Shown one piece after another: positions 16,878 to 26,178 of a stretch of 64,000 bases of DNA (the stretch's first letter is position 1; each line of letters opens with the position of its first letter). A program made the position numbers and the translations under genes. The stretch is from positions 1 to 64,000 of the forward strand of contig NZ_BAABHB010000003.1 in assembly GCF_039541875.1 (NCBI RefSeq). The letters run 5' to 3'. The DNA is from Nibrella viscosa (GTDB lineage Bacteria > Bacteroidota > Bacteroidia > Cytophagales > Spirosomataceae). The notes beneath the pieces were generated by a model. It made no database searches and was not told where the DNA came from. It worked only from the letters and a program-made list of their open reading frames with translations.

Positions 16878-17639
16878 ATGCAAGTAACCCTCCTCGGTAC
16901 GGGTACGTCGTCGGGTGTGCCTATGATTGGCTGCACGTGTGCGGTTTGCCGGTCGGTCGATTACCGCGACAAACGACTGCGCTCGTCGGTACACCTGGCC
17001 GTGGATGGGCAGAGTATCGTGATCGATACCGGGCCGGATTTCCGGCAGCAGATGCTCCGGCTGGGTTTGCAGCGGCTGGATGCGGTAGTCTTCACCCACG
17101 AACATAAAGACCATACTGCCGGTCTGGACGAGGTCAGGGCGTTTAACTTCCGGCAGCAGGAAGAAATCCCCATATACGGCCATGGGCGGGTGTTGAACCA
17201 GCTCCGAACCGAGTTTGCCTACGTTTTTGCGGATAAAAAATATCCCGGTGTGCCCAGCATCCGCACCCATGAGATCGACAAGGAACCGTTTGAGGCCGCC
17301 GGCGTTCGAATCATACCCATAGAGGTAATGCACCACCGCCTGCCGGTATTTGGCTTCCGGGTTCATAACTTCACGTACCTTACCGACCTTAACTACATCT
17401 CCGAAGAAGAACTGGAGAAGGTGTACGGCACGCAGGTGCTGGTACTGGATGCCCTACAGCGCAACGACCACATCTCGCATTTTACCCTGGCACAGGCGGT
17501 GGCGCTGGTGGATCGTATCCGGCCGGAACTTACTTTTTTTACCCACATCAGCCATAAAATGGGTCTGCACCGGGAGGTCGAAAAAGAACTACCGCCTAAC
17601 ATGCACCTGGGGTACGATGGCTTGCAGCTAAGCCTGTAA
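16878..17639 (+). CDS. MBL-fold metal-dependent hydrolase, PhnP-like
   Basis: This 253-residue protein has the metallo-beta-lactamase motif HEHKDHTAGLDE, a later metal-ligand region around MHHRLPVFGFR, and HISHKMG near the C-terminus. The N-terminus GTGTSSGVPMIGC plus CTCAVC matches the PhnP subfamily, in which extra cysteines bind a structural zinc and the enzyme is a cyclic phosphodiesterase. Most bacteria carry such a gene without the phosphonate operon, and its housekeeping role is unclear. No phn genes lie nearby, so phosphonate use is not supported. The start lies just after the crossed TAGTCG repeats. Confidence 0.9.
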   Translation: MQVTLLGTGTSSGVPMIGCTCAVCRSVDYRDKRLRSSVHLAVDGQSIVIDTGPDFRQQMLRLGLQRLDAVVFTHEHKDHTAGLDEVRAFNFRQQEEIPIYGHGRVLNQLRTEFAYVFADKKYPGVPSIRTHEIDKEPFEAAGVRIIPIEVMHHRLPVFGFRVHNFTYLTDLNYISEEELEKVYGTQVLVLDALQRNDHISHFTLAQAVALVDRIRPELTFFTHISHKMGLHREVEKELPPNMHLGYDGLQLSL

Positions 17640-17694
17640 GAAGCAAACTTATCGCCTGCACAGGTCGTTATCCGGGTAGAAACCAGTGAAACCT

Positions 17695-18720
17695 ATGCCG
17701 TCGATCATCAAACCCACCCGCGTTTTTACGGACGAACTTCTTCAGCACTATCGCCTGCAGGGCGATGCACCGGCCGATGCGGCTATTTCGGCGGTAGTCG
17801 ATCAGCACGGTAAAGAAGAGCTAAGAACCCTCATGCGCTGGCTGGCCGATCCGCAGAATCTTTCGCTGGGCGGGCAGCCGGAGCCGGTTCAGCAGTTCAT
17901 ACAATCGTTTTCGCACCTGCCGGCCTGGGCCGACGCCCAAAAGATGAAGTCGGGCATGAGTTTCTTCTGGAGCCATGCCGGCGCTATTGCGCTGGCTCTA
18001 GGCTGTTGCTCACTGCCCTATTGCTACCTCGCGGCCGACGGAGCCCAGGTACTCTGGCTGACGGAGCGGATCAAAAACGACACGTTCCGCCGGCTGCAGG
18101 AAACCGGTGAGTTTGTGTTTGGCGTGATGAACGAGAAGGAGTGGGCCAATGGGACCATTTTTACGCGTATTCTGAAAATCCGGCTCATCCACGCGGCCTC
18201 GCGCTGGTTTGTGCTGCATAGCGGCCGCTGGAACATGGATTGGGGCTACCCGGTAAACCAGGAAGATATGGCCGGCACCAACGGAGCGTTCTCGTATATA
18301 GTTATCCGGGGCCTGCGGAAGGCCAACATCAGCACCAATGAGGCCGAGGAAGAGGCTTATCTGCACCACCTGAATGTGGTTGGGTATATCAATGGCGTGG
18401 CCGAAGAACTGCTGCCGCAAAACCTGCGCGAAGCTTTTCACCTCGACCGGATCATTGCCCAGCGTCAGTTTGAGGAATCGGAAGCCGGAAAAGGATTAAC
18501 AAAAGCCCTGTTGCGGGCGCTGGAGCAGCAGGCTGGTTCGCCGAGCGCGTACAACCTGGCGGCTGCCCAGATGCGCTTTTTCCTGGGCGATACCCATGCC
18601 GACATGCTGGCGATACCGGAAGTGCCCCTAGAAACCCGGCTGGTAACGCTGACGACCAAACTCCCCGTTTTCTCTGATTTACTCTCCCGCAGCACCTCCG
18701 CCCGGTTTGCGAAACCTTAG
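17695..18720 (+). CDS. MpaB-like oxygenase-family protein (DUF2236)
   Basis: This 341-residue protein has the pattern of the MpaB/rubber-oxygenase catalytic domain family (DUF2236). FFWSHAGAIALALGCCSLPYCYL is followed by ERIKNDTFRRLQETGEFVFGV and then KIRLIHAASRWFVL, where a conserved His and Arg contribute to haem binding in characterised members. Biochemically known relatives cleave polyisoprene or act in fungal mycophenolic acid synthesis, but bacterial paralogues are mostly of unknown substrate. I use ATG 17695; an in-frame GTG at 17686 would add three residues. It ends 25 bases before mnmE on the same strand. Confidence 0.8.
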   Translation: MPSIIKPTRVFTDELLQHYRLQGDAPADAAISAVVDQHGKEELRTLMRWLADPQNLSLGGQPEPVQQFIQSFSHLPAWADAQKMKSGMSFFWSHAGAIALALGCCSLPYCYLAADGAQVLWLTERIKNDTFRRLQETGEFVFGVMNEKEWANGTIFTRILKIRLIHAASRWFVLHSGRWNMDWGYPVNQEDMAGTNGAFSYIVIRGLRKANISTNEAEEEAYLHHLNVVGYINGVAEELLPQNLREAFHLDRIIAQRQFEESEAGKGLTKALLRALEQQAGSPSAYNLAAAQMRFFLGDTHADMLAIPEVPLETRLVTLTTKLPVFSDLLSRSTSARFAKP

Positions 18721-18745
18721 CGCCTGTTGCGTGTGTTACCCCTGT

Positions 18746-20125
18746 ATGAGCATTTTACAACTTGAGCCGATTGCCGCCTTAGCCACCGCACCGGGCATTG
18801 GTGCCATTGCCGTCCTGCGTGTGTCGGGTGAAGGGGCTATTGAGGTGGTTAATCGAATATTTAAAGGCAAAGACCTGAGCCGGCAGGCTTCTCATACCGT
18901 GCATTTCGGTACGCTGCGCGATGAGAATGGGGGTATCATTGATGAAGTCCTGGTAACGATTTTTCGTGGTCCTCACTCGTTCACCAAAGAAGATGTGGTC
19001 GAGATTTCCTGCCACGGCTCCGATTATATTATCCGGCAGATTTTGCAGCGGCTCACCCGCGAAGGCGTGCGGCTGGCCCGGCCGGGCGAGTTTACCCAGC
19101 GGGCGTTTCTGAACGGTCAGTTTGACCTGGTGCAGGCTGAAGCCGTTGCCGACCTGATTGCCGCCGATTCCGAAGCCAGCCACCGGGCGGCCCTCACCCA
19201 ACTGCGGGGCGGTTTCTCCAAACAACTGAAGGCCCTCCGGCAGCAACTGATCGATTTTGTGGCGCTGGTGGAGCTGGAGCTGGATTTTGGCGAAGAGGAT
19301 GTGGAGTTTGCCAAACGCGAACAACTGCGGTCATTAATGCTGGATATTCGTCGGGTGCTGCGCCCGCTGATCGACTCGTTCTCGGCCGGTAACGCCATCA
19401 AGAACGGTGTACCGACAGTGATTGTGGGTAAGCCCAATGCCGGTAAATCGACCCTGCTGAATGCCCTGCTGAACGAGGAAAAAGCCATTGTCTCGGAGAT
19501 ACCCGGCACTACCCGCGATGTGATCGAAGACGAATTGTTCATCGACGGTATCCGCTTCCGGCTCATCGACACCGCCGGGCTGCGGCATACCACCGACACC
19601 ATTGAGGCCATCGGCGTAGAGCGTACCCAGCAGAAAATGCGCGATGCCGCCCTGATTATCTACCTCTTCGACGGAGCCAACATAATCCCCGCCGAACTCA
19701 AAGCCGCCTTAGCCGACATCCACGACAGCGGCAAACCCTACATCCTCGTCGGCAACAAAGCCGACGTAACCACCGCTGACCAGCGGCAGCAACTGGAAGC
19801 GGCTGCCGACGAATCCATCACCTGGATCTCGGCCCGCGACGAGCGTATCGATGAACTGAAAGCCGCCTTATCTGCCCGCGTCCGCACCGATGCCGCCGTG
19901 CAGACCGGCAGCGCCGTAGTCACCAACACCCGCCACTACGAGCATCTGACCGGCACCGACCAGGCCCTTGCCCGCGCCATCGGCGGTCTTGACGCCGGCG
20001 TCACCGCCGACTGGCTCGCCATGGACCTCCGCCAGGCCCTCCGCCACCTCGGCGAACTCACCGGCGAAGTCACAACCGACGATTTGCTGGATTCAATTTT
20101 CAGCCGGTTTTGTATCGGAAAGTAA
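18746..20125 (+). CDS. mnmE: tRNA uridine-5-carboxymethylaminomethyl(34) synthesis GTPase MnmE
   Basis: MnmE works with MnmG to install the cmnm5 group at wobble uridine 34 of several tRNAs. The 459-residue protein has the N-terminal tetrahydrofolate-binding domain (APGIGAIAVLRVSG, 1-120), a helical domain, and an inserted G domain with GKPNAGKST, GTTRD, DTAG and NKAD motifs. It ends in the diagnostic FCIGK, which carries the essential cysteine. The ATG at 18746 gives the family N-terminus; an upstream frame adds 13 unlikely residues. Nothing looks unusual. Confidence 0.97.
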   Translation: MSILQLEPIAALATAPGIGAIAVLRVSGEGAIEVVNRIFKGKDLSRQASHTVHFGTLRDENGGIIDEVLVTIFRGPHSFTKEDVVEISCHGSDYIIRQILQRLTREGVRLARPGEFTQRAFLNGQFDLVQAEAVADLIAADSEASHRAALTQLRGGFSKQLKALRQQLIDFVALVELELDFGEEDVEFAKREQLRSLMLDIRRVLRPLIDSFSAGNAIKNGVPTVIVGKPNAGKSTLLNALLNEEKAIVSEIPGTTRDVIEDELFIDGIRFRLIDTAGLRHTTDTIEAIGVERTQQKMRDAALIIYLFDGANIIPAELKAALADIHDSGKPYILVGNKADVTTADQRQQLEAAADESITWISARDERIDELKAALSARVRTDAAVQTGSAVVTNTRHYEHLTGTDQALARAIGGLDAGVTADWLAMDLRQALRHLGELTGEVTTDDLLDSIFSRFCIGK

Positions 20126-20583
20126 CCGTTTTAATACTTATTCGTTAACCTCTTTCTTGAGAGCTGTTCAGTTATTTAAGAAAATCAAGAATGAATCCGT
20201 TCACCTGGTGGGTTCCGGTGCGGAGACCAGCGGCAGTGTCACAACAAACAGTCTGCTTTCATCTATACGGTTGGCAGGCCTTGTCTCAGCATTCGGTACT
20301 GGGCCGGGATGTTGCTCAGGCTGAGGACGCGCGAAGCTTCGCGCTGAAAATTATTCCGGATCCCCAACTACCCGGTCAGCTCGGTCGTAGCGGTGATAGC
20401 CAGGGGCTGATCAGGCAGGACAATGGTATGCTTGAGGCATTCTTGACTAACAATTGCAACGAAAGCGGAGGCAACTCCTAGTTGAGGTACGGGTCATTCA
20501 CCGCAATGCGCAAAGTAATGCTATGGCCATGGCGGGTCTGAAGCAGGGGGAATACTACACTCCATATCGGAAGCGAAATCAGC
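20126..20583. other. Gene-poor spacer with possible decayed coding sequence
   Basis: No convincing gene lies in these 458 bases. One plus-strand frame (20191-20481, 96 residues, starting MNPFTWWVPVRRPAA) is open but matches no family I know. Minus-strand frames contain protein-like stretches broken by stops, for example FPLLQTRHGHSITLRIAVND (about 20490-20550) and TIVLPDQPLAITATTELTG (about 20375-20435). This could be a dead gene downstream of the cytochrome gene. A perfect 16-base palindrome, GCGCGAAGCTTCGCGC, lies at 20329-20344. Confidence 0.5.
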
Positions 20584-21681
20584 TTAGTTGGGTTGGAGCT
20601 GCCGGTTGGTGATGAAATCGTAATCGGTGAGGGTGTACAGAAACTGGATGAGGTCGCGCTGCTCGCCGGCGCTTAACGGAATACCCGTTTTGCCGTTGGC
20701 TTTGAGCTGCGGGTCCAGCGTGGGGCTGTCCACTACTCCGCCGGCATAATGCTGCAAAACCTGCTCCAGCGTCTGAAAACGACCGTCGTGCATATAAGGT
20801 GGGGTCATCTGCACGTTGCGCAGGCTTGGCACCCGAAAAGCAAAGCGGTCTTCGGGGCGGAGCGTGATGGCGTAGCGCCCCAGGTCGGCCGGGCGGTCGG
20901 CCGGTGCAGGCGGCAGGCCGTTGTTGCGGAAACGCTGATCGGTTTGCAGAGGTCCGGCATGGCAACCGGCGCAGTGCTGGGTAAACAGGCTCAGGCCCCG
21001 CTGCTCGGCATCGGTCAGCGTACCACCCGATTCCTTGCGCAGGTATTTGTCGTATTTGCTGTTGGCCGACACCATCGTCAGCATAAACTGCGAGAGGGCT
21101 TTGAGTAATCGCTCCGACGTTACCTCCTCGGTGCCATAAGCTGCTTTGAACAGCGGCCGGTACCGGCCGCTGTTCCCTACTTTCCGCAGCACATTGGCAA
21201 GCGAATCACCCATCTCGTCGGGGTGCTGGATAGGGGCAATGGGCAACAGGTCCAGGTGCACCACCCCGCCATCCCAGAAAAAGTTCTTCGACCAGGCGAC
21301 GTTCTGAATACCCGGTACGTTGCGGGTGCCGATTCGGTCGTCGATGCCGTGGCTCAGGGCGTGGTCGGTATGGGCAAATGCGGTGAACGGCGAGTGGCAG
21401 AAGCCGCAACTGATGGTGCCGTTGCGTGACAGCAGTCCGTCGTAAAACAAGGTTTTCCCGAGCTGCACCCCTTCGTAGGTAAGCGGGTTTTTACTCAGGT
21501 CATACACCATGTCGGGAAAATGGGCGGGCGGCTGCCAGGGGTAGGGGGTAGCCTGAAAGCTGCCGCCGGTGGGGGGAGTGGGTGTCACGGGCTCATCCGT
21601 GTCGGCATGATTTAACTGACAGGCCAGCAGCCCGGCCAGTCCACCCGCCAGCAACAGCGCTATCCTGACCAGATCCTTCAT
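20584..21681 (-). CDS. Di-haem cytochrome c peroxidase-family protein, MbnH-like
   Basis: This 365-residue lipoprotein (lipobox LLAC, Cys21) carries two c-type haem sites, CGFCH (92-96) and CAGCH (237-241). The surrounding sequence (GKTLFYDGLLS, GTRNVPGIQN, FRVPSLRNVQMTPPYMHDG) is that of the CcpA/MauG superfamily. Its start overlaps by four bases the end of an MbnP-type gene. In known MbnH-MbnP pairs the di-haem enzyme oxidises a tryptophan of MbnP to kynurenine, creating a copper site. That pairing makes an MbnH-like role more likely than simple peroxide removal. It is anchored on the periplasmic side. Confidence 0.88.
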   Translation of the reverse strand: MKDLVRIALLLAGGLAGLLACQLNHADTDEPVTPTPPTGGSFQATPYPWQPPAHFPDMVYDLSKNPLTYEGVQLGKTLFYDGLLSRNGTISCGFCHSPFTAFAHTDHALSHGIDDRIGTRNVPGIQNVAWSKNFFWDGGVVHLDLLPIAPIQHPDEMGDSLANVLRKVGNSGRYRPLFKAAYGTEEVTSERLLKALSQFMLTMVSANSKYDKYLRKESGGTLTDAEQRGLSLFTQHCAGCHAGPLQTDQRFRNNGLPPAPADRPADLGRYAITLRPEDRFAFRVPSLRNVQMTPPYMHDGRFQTLEQVLQHYAGGVVDSPTLDPQLKANGKTGIPLSAGEQRDLIQFLYTLTDYDFITNRQLQPN

Positions 21682-22487
21682 CGCCCCTCCGAGGTTAGGC
21701 CAACAAAGCGGAACATGCGGGCATAGTTATCGGCTACGCTTGCCGACAGGGGCGATACCATAACCAGGGGAGCCTGGGCAATGCGCAGGGTAGTCGGCCC
21801 GTCGAATACCTTCAGCACATCGGCCTCAAGGCGTATGCGGGGAATAGCGCCGGCGGCAACCCGGGCGGGGAGGCTGCCCAACGGGATGGTGACGCTGCGT
21901 ATATTATTGAGGGTCCGGCTCTGGTAGCCACCAAAAAGACCAATATGGTACATAAAGGTGTTGCCGTTGGTGGTAGCCGGGGCTACGGGCGACGTTCCCT
22001 CCAGCTTAAAATGAATGTAGCCGCTGTTCCAGTCCCAGTACATGCCACCCTGATGGCCCCCGGCCGGGTCCAGCACACCTTTACGCATCTCAATGCCCAG
22101 GGTGTTGCGCAGACTATCGACGCCCAGCAGGTACGAAACGGCAGTATAGTCGCCCTCCGGCAGGTTGCGCAGGGTAATCACCTGGCTAGCCGGGTCGGTG
22201 GCCCGCACCAGAAAATAACTGCTGTCCTGCGGCACCACATATTCGGAGCCGTCGGCTCTTTTCAGCCGGATATTGGTGACGTAGTAGTTCAGGGTGGTAA
22301 CGGTAAAGGCTTCACCACTCCCGTTGGTGTAGGTTGTGCTGCCTGGTTGCAGGGGCCGGCTGCCCACCATATGTTCGAAAGCCAGTTGGAGTTGCCCCTG
22401 CCCAATGGCCGTTGGGTTCTCGCGGGAGCAGCCCAGCGTCAGCAGGCCTGCTGTACCTATCAGGAAAAGTAATAGTCGCTTCATCAC
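21678..22487 (-). CDS. MbnP-family lipoprotein, partner of the di-haem enzyme
   Basis: This 269-residue lipoprotein (lipobox LTLGC, Cys20) has the MbnP family features. LNYYVTNIRLK is followed by an EGDYTAVSYLLGVDSLRNT block and GGMYWDWNSGYIHFKLEG (Trp151 and Trp153), then MYHIGLFGG. In the methanotroph protein a tryptophan is oxidised to kynurenine by MbnH and contributes to copper binding. Trp151 or Trp153 are the natural candidates here, though I cannot align them exactly. No methanobactin genes are visible, so this is the stand-alone pair common in Bacteroidota. Either ATG (22487 or 22484) may be the start. Confidence 0.85.
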   Translation of the reverse strand: MMKRLLLFLIGTAGLLTLGCSRENPTAIGQGQLQLAFEHMVGSRPLQPGSTTYTNGSGEAFTVTTLNYYVTNIRLKRADGSEYVVPQDSSYFLVRATDPASQVITLRNLPEGDYTAVSYLLGVDSLRNTLGIEMRKGVLDPAGGHQGGMYWDWNSGYIHFKLEGTSPVAPATTNGNTFMYHIGLFGGYQSRTLNNIRSVTIPLGSLPARVAAGAIPRIRLEADVLKVFDGPTTLRIAQAPLVMVSPLSASVADNYARMFRFVGLTSEGR

Positions 22488-22760
22488 GGTTCTAAACCTT
22501 CAATATGATCTGTCAACAAGCTGGTAGTAAGGTAACGAATCTTTCCCGGAGAGCGTATGATGCCGTTGCAGAATTGCCCAATGCCCGGCCCACTGCCAGT
22601 CTCCGGCGAACTGCCGTAACTGTTTGTGATTCCTGCACATTCGCCATATGAACAGAACGGCTGTTTATCTTTTTTGTTGGATACCTTCCGGTTCTCCAGT
22701 ACCTTGCTATACGGTTCCGGTGGCTTGGGCGTATTAAACCATAGTGTTCTTTTCTGTTGC

Positions 22761-25169
22761 ATGAAACAACTCGTACCTATTCTGTGGCTGGTCTGCCTTA
22801 CCAGCCTTTTTAGTCAGTACCCGGCTTGCGCCCAAACCCGCTATACGGTTAGTGGGTATGTGCGGGAGCAGGGCAGTCAGGAAGCCCTCATCGGCGTCAG
22901 TGTCTACCTACCCGGCACGGCTACCGGCACCTCCACCAATACCTACGGTTTTTACTCGCTGACGCTGCCGGCGCAGGATAGCCTCACGCTTACGTTTTCG
23001 TTTGTGGGGTACGAGCCGGTGACCCGCCCGCTTAGTCTGCGCCGGAATACCGAGCTGAATATTCAACTGGCTCCCGGCCGCACCCTGACGGAAGTGGTGG
23101 TGCGGGGAGCGCGGGCCGCCGAGAAAATCAGCGAAAGTGCCCAGATGAGCCAGATTGAGATTCCGGTGGCGCAGATCAAAAAGATACCGGCCCTGCTGGG
23201 CGAAAAAGACGTGCTGAAAGTGCTGCAACTGATGCCGGGCGTGCAGAAAGGTTCCGAGGGTAGCACGGGTATCTATGTGCGCGGGGGCGGCCCCGACCAG
23301 AACCTGATTATCCTGGACGATGCCATCGTTTACAACGCCAATCACCTCTTCGGCTTCTTTTCGGTCTTCAACGGCGATGCGCTCAAAAGTGTGGAGCTGA
23401 CCAAAGGAGGTTTTCCGGCGCGGTACGGCGGCCGGCTGTCGTCGGTGATCGAAATGAATATGAAAGACGGCAATAAGGAAAAGCTGCACGGCGAGGGGGG
23501 GATTGGCCTGATTGCCTCCCGGCTGACGCTGGAAGGGCCCATTCAGAAAGGCAAGTCTTCCTTTCTGATCTCCGCCCGGCGAACGTACCTCGACCTGGTG
23601 GCCCGGCCGCTCATTCGGGCGCAGAGCGATGGCAATACAACGGCGGGTTACTATTTCTACGACCTCAACGCCAAAGTCAATCACGACTTCGGGCGGAAAG
23701 ACAAGCTCTACCTGAGCGGCTACTTCGGTCGTGACAAGTTCTACAGCCGCGAAAAAAGCACTGGTGGCTCAACGAATGCCGGCCTGAACTGGGGAAACGC
23801 TACGGCCACGCTCCGCTGGAATCATCTGTTCTCCGAGAAATTGTTTGCCAATACTTCGCTGATCTTCAGTAACTACAACTTTCAGATTTACACCGACGAC
23901 CAGAGCCGAAGCGCCGACGGTACCCAGCAAACCTATAGCCTGCGGTACGACTCCGGCATTCGCGACCTGATGGCTAAGTACGATGTCGATTTTTACCCCA
24001 CCCCCCAGCATTCGCTGCGGTTTGGCCTGCAAAGTATCTTTCACCGCTTTACGCCCAGCGCCATTGTGCTGCGGGATACCGAAATTACCCAGTTTAAACG
24101 GGAGGTCGAAGCCATTAACGTGGTTGAGTCGGGTATATATGCCGAAGATACCTGGAAGCCGACCGATCGCTGGCGCATCAACGGCGGCTTCCGGCTTAGT
24201 CATTTTGCGCATAAGGAGATCAGCTATATCCGGCCGGAGCCCCGGCTATCGGCGGCTTTTGTGCTGAAACCAGACCTGTCGGTGAAGGCGTCTTACGCGC
24301 TGATGAACCAGTACGTTCACCTGCTGTCGAATACCGGTATCGGTCTGCCTACGGATCTTTGGGTGCCCACCACCGACCGTGTGAAACCCCAGCAGTCGCA
24401 GCAGGTGGCGGCCGGGGTTGCCAAAGATTTTACCGAAAAAGGGCTGACGCTGACCATCGAAGGGTATTACAAGACGATGAACAACATCATCAACTACCGC
24501 GAAGGGGCCAGCTTTCTGCTCGTCAACGATCCCAACTCGGCCAACGATGTGCGCTGGGAGGATAACGTAACGACCGGCAGAGGCTGGTCGTATGGGGCTG
24601 AGTTCCTGCTGCAAAAGAAAGTTGGCCGGTTCTCCGGCTGGACAGGCTACACCCTGTCGTGGACGCAGTGGCAGTTTCCGGAGCTGAACTTCGGCCAGAC
24701 GTTTTACCCCCGCTACGACCGCCGGCACGATATTTCGCTCGTCGGTATTTACGAGCTGACACCCCGCATTACGCTGGCGGGCACGTGGGTGTACGGCACC
24801 GGCAACGCGCTGACGCTGCCGCTTGCCGAGTACACGGCGTATCCGCACCAGGCTAACACCATGACGGGCCTTAGCAACGGAAACCGGAATTTTGGCCGGG
24901 CGCGGTTTGTTAACGACTATGGTCCCCGCAACAGCTTTCGGGCGGAGGCTTATCACCGGATGGACTTCAGCATTCAGTTTCACAAGAAAAAGCGGTACTA
25001 CGAACGCACCTGGGAGCTGAGCGTCTATAACCTGTATAACCGCCGGAACCCGTTCTACTACAACCTGGATACCAAAGAGCAGGGGCAGGGGCAGCCGGCG
25101 GTTACCGTGCTGAAACGGTACTCCGTGTTTCCGGTCGTGCCATCGTTTAGTTACAACTTCAAATTCTGA
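22761..25169 (+). CDS. TonB-dependent receptor with N-terminal carboxypeptidase-like domain
   Basis: This 802-residue outer-membrane protein has a signal peptide (ending PACAQ) and a CarboxypepD_reg-like beta domain (about 25-110: YTVSGYVREQGSQEALIGVSV). A plug domain follows (IYVRGGGPDQNLIILDDAIVYNANHLFG), then a 22-strand-type barrel ending SFSYNFKF, with the terminal aromatic expected of an outer-membrane barrel. ATG 22761 gives the signal peptide; the longer frame from 22626 does not. The next gene encodes a DUF4249 lipoprotein. This pairing recurs at 44113-47613. There is no SusD-like gene, so it is not a glycan-utilisation locus. The substrate is unknown. Confidence 0.93.
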   Translation: MKQLVPILWLVCLTSLFSQYPACAQTRYTVSGYVREQGSQEALIGVSVYLPGTATGTSTNTYGFYSLTLPAQDSLTLTFSFVGYEPVTRPLSLRRNTELNIQLAPGRTLTEVVVRGARAAEKISESAQMSQIEIPVAQIKKIPALLGEKDVLKVLQLMPGVQKGSEGSTGIYVRGGGPDQNLIILDDAIVYNANHLFGFFSVFNGDALKSVELTKGGFPARYGGRLSSVIEMNMKDGNKEKLHGEGGIGLIASRLTLEGPIQKGKSSFLISARRTYLDLVARPLIRAQSDGNTTAGYYFYDLNAKVNHDFGRKDKLYLSGYFGRDKFYSREKSTGGSTNAGLNWGNATATLRWNHLFSEKLFANTSLIFSNYNFQIYTDDQSRSADGTQQTYSLRYDSGIRDLMAKYDVDFYPTPQHSLRFGLQSIFHRFTPSAIVLRDTEITQFKREVEAINVVESGIYAEDTWKPTDRWRINGGFRLSHFAHKEISYIRPEPRLSAAFVLKPDLSVKASYALMNQYVHLLSNTGIGLPTDLWVPTTDRVKPQQSQQVAAGVAKDFTEKGLTLTIEGYYKTMNNIINYREGASFLLVNDPNSANDVRWEDNVTTGRGWSYGAEFLLQKKVGRFSGWTGYTLSWTQWQFPELNFGQTFYPRYDRRHDISLVGIYELTPRITLAGTWVYGTGNALTLPLAEYTAYPHQANTMTGLSNGNRNFGRARFVNDYGPRNSFRAEAYHRMDFSIQFHKKKRYYERTWELSVYNLYNRRNPFYYNLDTKEQGQGQPAVTVLKRYSVFPVVPSFSYNFKF

Positions 25170-25175
25170 TTGGCT

Positions 25176-26066
25176 ATGTTGTTTCGCCAACTGCTTGTGG
25201 GAGTTATGGCGCTGCTGTCGGTCAGCGCCTGCAACAACCTGGTACAGGACGTAAACCCCGGCAACCTGCCGAAGGTCGATAAAAAACTGGTGGTTCACGG
25301 CTTTATTTCACCCCAGGATACGGCGCTGGTCGTGATCGTGGGTGAGTCGCGGCCGGTATTTGGCACATCGGCCGGGGTTCGTGCTACGCTGGCCGGCGCA
25401 ACCGTCGTTTTGTCGGAGGGTACCCGCACCATTACGTTGCCGTTTAGGTTGCAGGAAGGCCATTATTCGGTCAGTACCCGCACCTTCCCGATCCGGGCGG
25501 GGCAAACGTATCGGCTGCAGGTCAGCGCACCCACCTACCAGCCGGTTCAGGCGGTGTGTACCGTACCGCAAGCCATTCCGATCCGATCGGCGCTGCTCGA
25601 CTCGGCGGTAACCAACCGTATTTTTACCAACCAGCGGGATCTGGTATATTATGTGCGGATGACGTGGCAGGACCCGGCCGGCCAAACCAACTACTACCGG
25701 GTAGCCGGTGATGTAGCCTACCCGGTAGATTCCAGCCGGAGTACCGCCTTTTCGGCGCTCTCGTTTGGCCGGGGCAACGCCCTGATCGCCGACCGAAACC
25801 AGGACGGGCAGGCGATCACCTCGCCACGGGGTGAGTTTCCGGCTGCGGTACGTCCGGGTCAGACCCGGCGCAGCTACACCATTACGGCCCACTTACTGCA
25901 TACCGACCGTATCTATTACGACTACCACACCACCGTATTCCGGCAGGACCAGACCGGCGGTAACCCGTTTGCCGAGCCGGTACTGATTTCCGGAAACATC
26001 GAAGGTGGGCTTGGCTGCTTCGGGGCCTTCAACCGGACTACGGTTACCGTCACGCTGCAAAAGTAA
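25176..26066 (+). CDS. DUF4249 family lipoprotein
   Basis: This 296-residue lipoprotein (lipobox SVSAC) begins after the signal with KVDKKLVVHGFISPQDTALVVIVGESRP, the usual opening of DUF4249 proteins, followed by beta-rich domains. The family is found almost only in Bacteroidota beside TonB receptors. A surface or periplasmic accessory role to the receptor is assumed, but no function is established. The start ATG 25176 sits six bases after the receptor's stop codon, so the two are translated together. A strong hairpin terminator follows at 26069. Confidence 0.9.
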   Translation: MLFRQLLVGVMALLSVSACNNLVQDVNPGNLPKVDKKLVVHGFISPQDTALVVIVGESRPVFGTSAGVRATLAGATVVLSEGTRTITLPFRLQEGHYSVSTRTFPIRAGQTYRLQVSAPTYQPVQAVCTVPQAIPIRSALLDSAVTNRIFTNQRDLVYYVRMTWQDPAGQTNYYRVAGDVAYPVDSSRSTAFSALSFGRGNALIADRNQDGQAITSPRGEFPAAVRPGQTRRSYTITAHLLHTDRIYYDYHTTVFRQDQTGGNPFAEPVLISGNIEGGLGCFGAFNRTTVTVTLQK

Positions 26067-26068
26067 AA

Positions 26069-26103
26069 CCCCGGCCGGGCGTCTGCCTGACCGGGGCTTT
26101 TTT
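26069..26103 (+). terminator. Rho-independent terminator after the TonB/DUF4249 pair
   Basis: CCCCGG at 26069-26074 pairs with CCGGGG at 26091-26096, followed by CTTTTTT. It starts two bases after the DUF4249 stop codon. Confidence 0.85.
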
Positions 26104-26111
26104 AGTTTAAA

Positions 26112-26175
26112 GTTTGAGGTTTGAGGTTTAAGGTTGGCTCACGCCCATTTAACCTCAAACCTCAAACGTCAAACC
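26112..26175. repeat. Inverted repeat of GTTTGAGG words between convergent genes
   Basis: GTTTGAGGTTTGAGGTT (26112-26128) pairs exactly with its complement at 26151-26167, with a 22-base loop. Further CAAACGTCAAACC units follow to 26175. It lies between the DUF4249 terminator and the convergent aroG-like gene and has the same word family as 3157-3256 and 3641-3725, some 23 kb away. Confidence 0.85.
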
Positions 26176-26178
26176 ACT

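Noticed and set aside
16878..17639. Phosphonate degradation role for the PhnP-like gene
   Set aside because: No phn genes are nearby and PhnP-like proteins are widespread without them.
20191..20481. 96-codon plus-strand frame as a real gene
   Set aside because: Sequence matches no family I know, has no promoter or initiation signal, and minus-strand frames in the same gap look equally protein-like.
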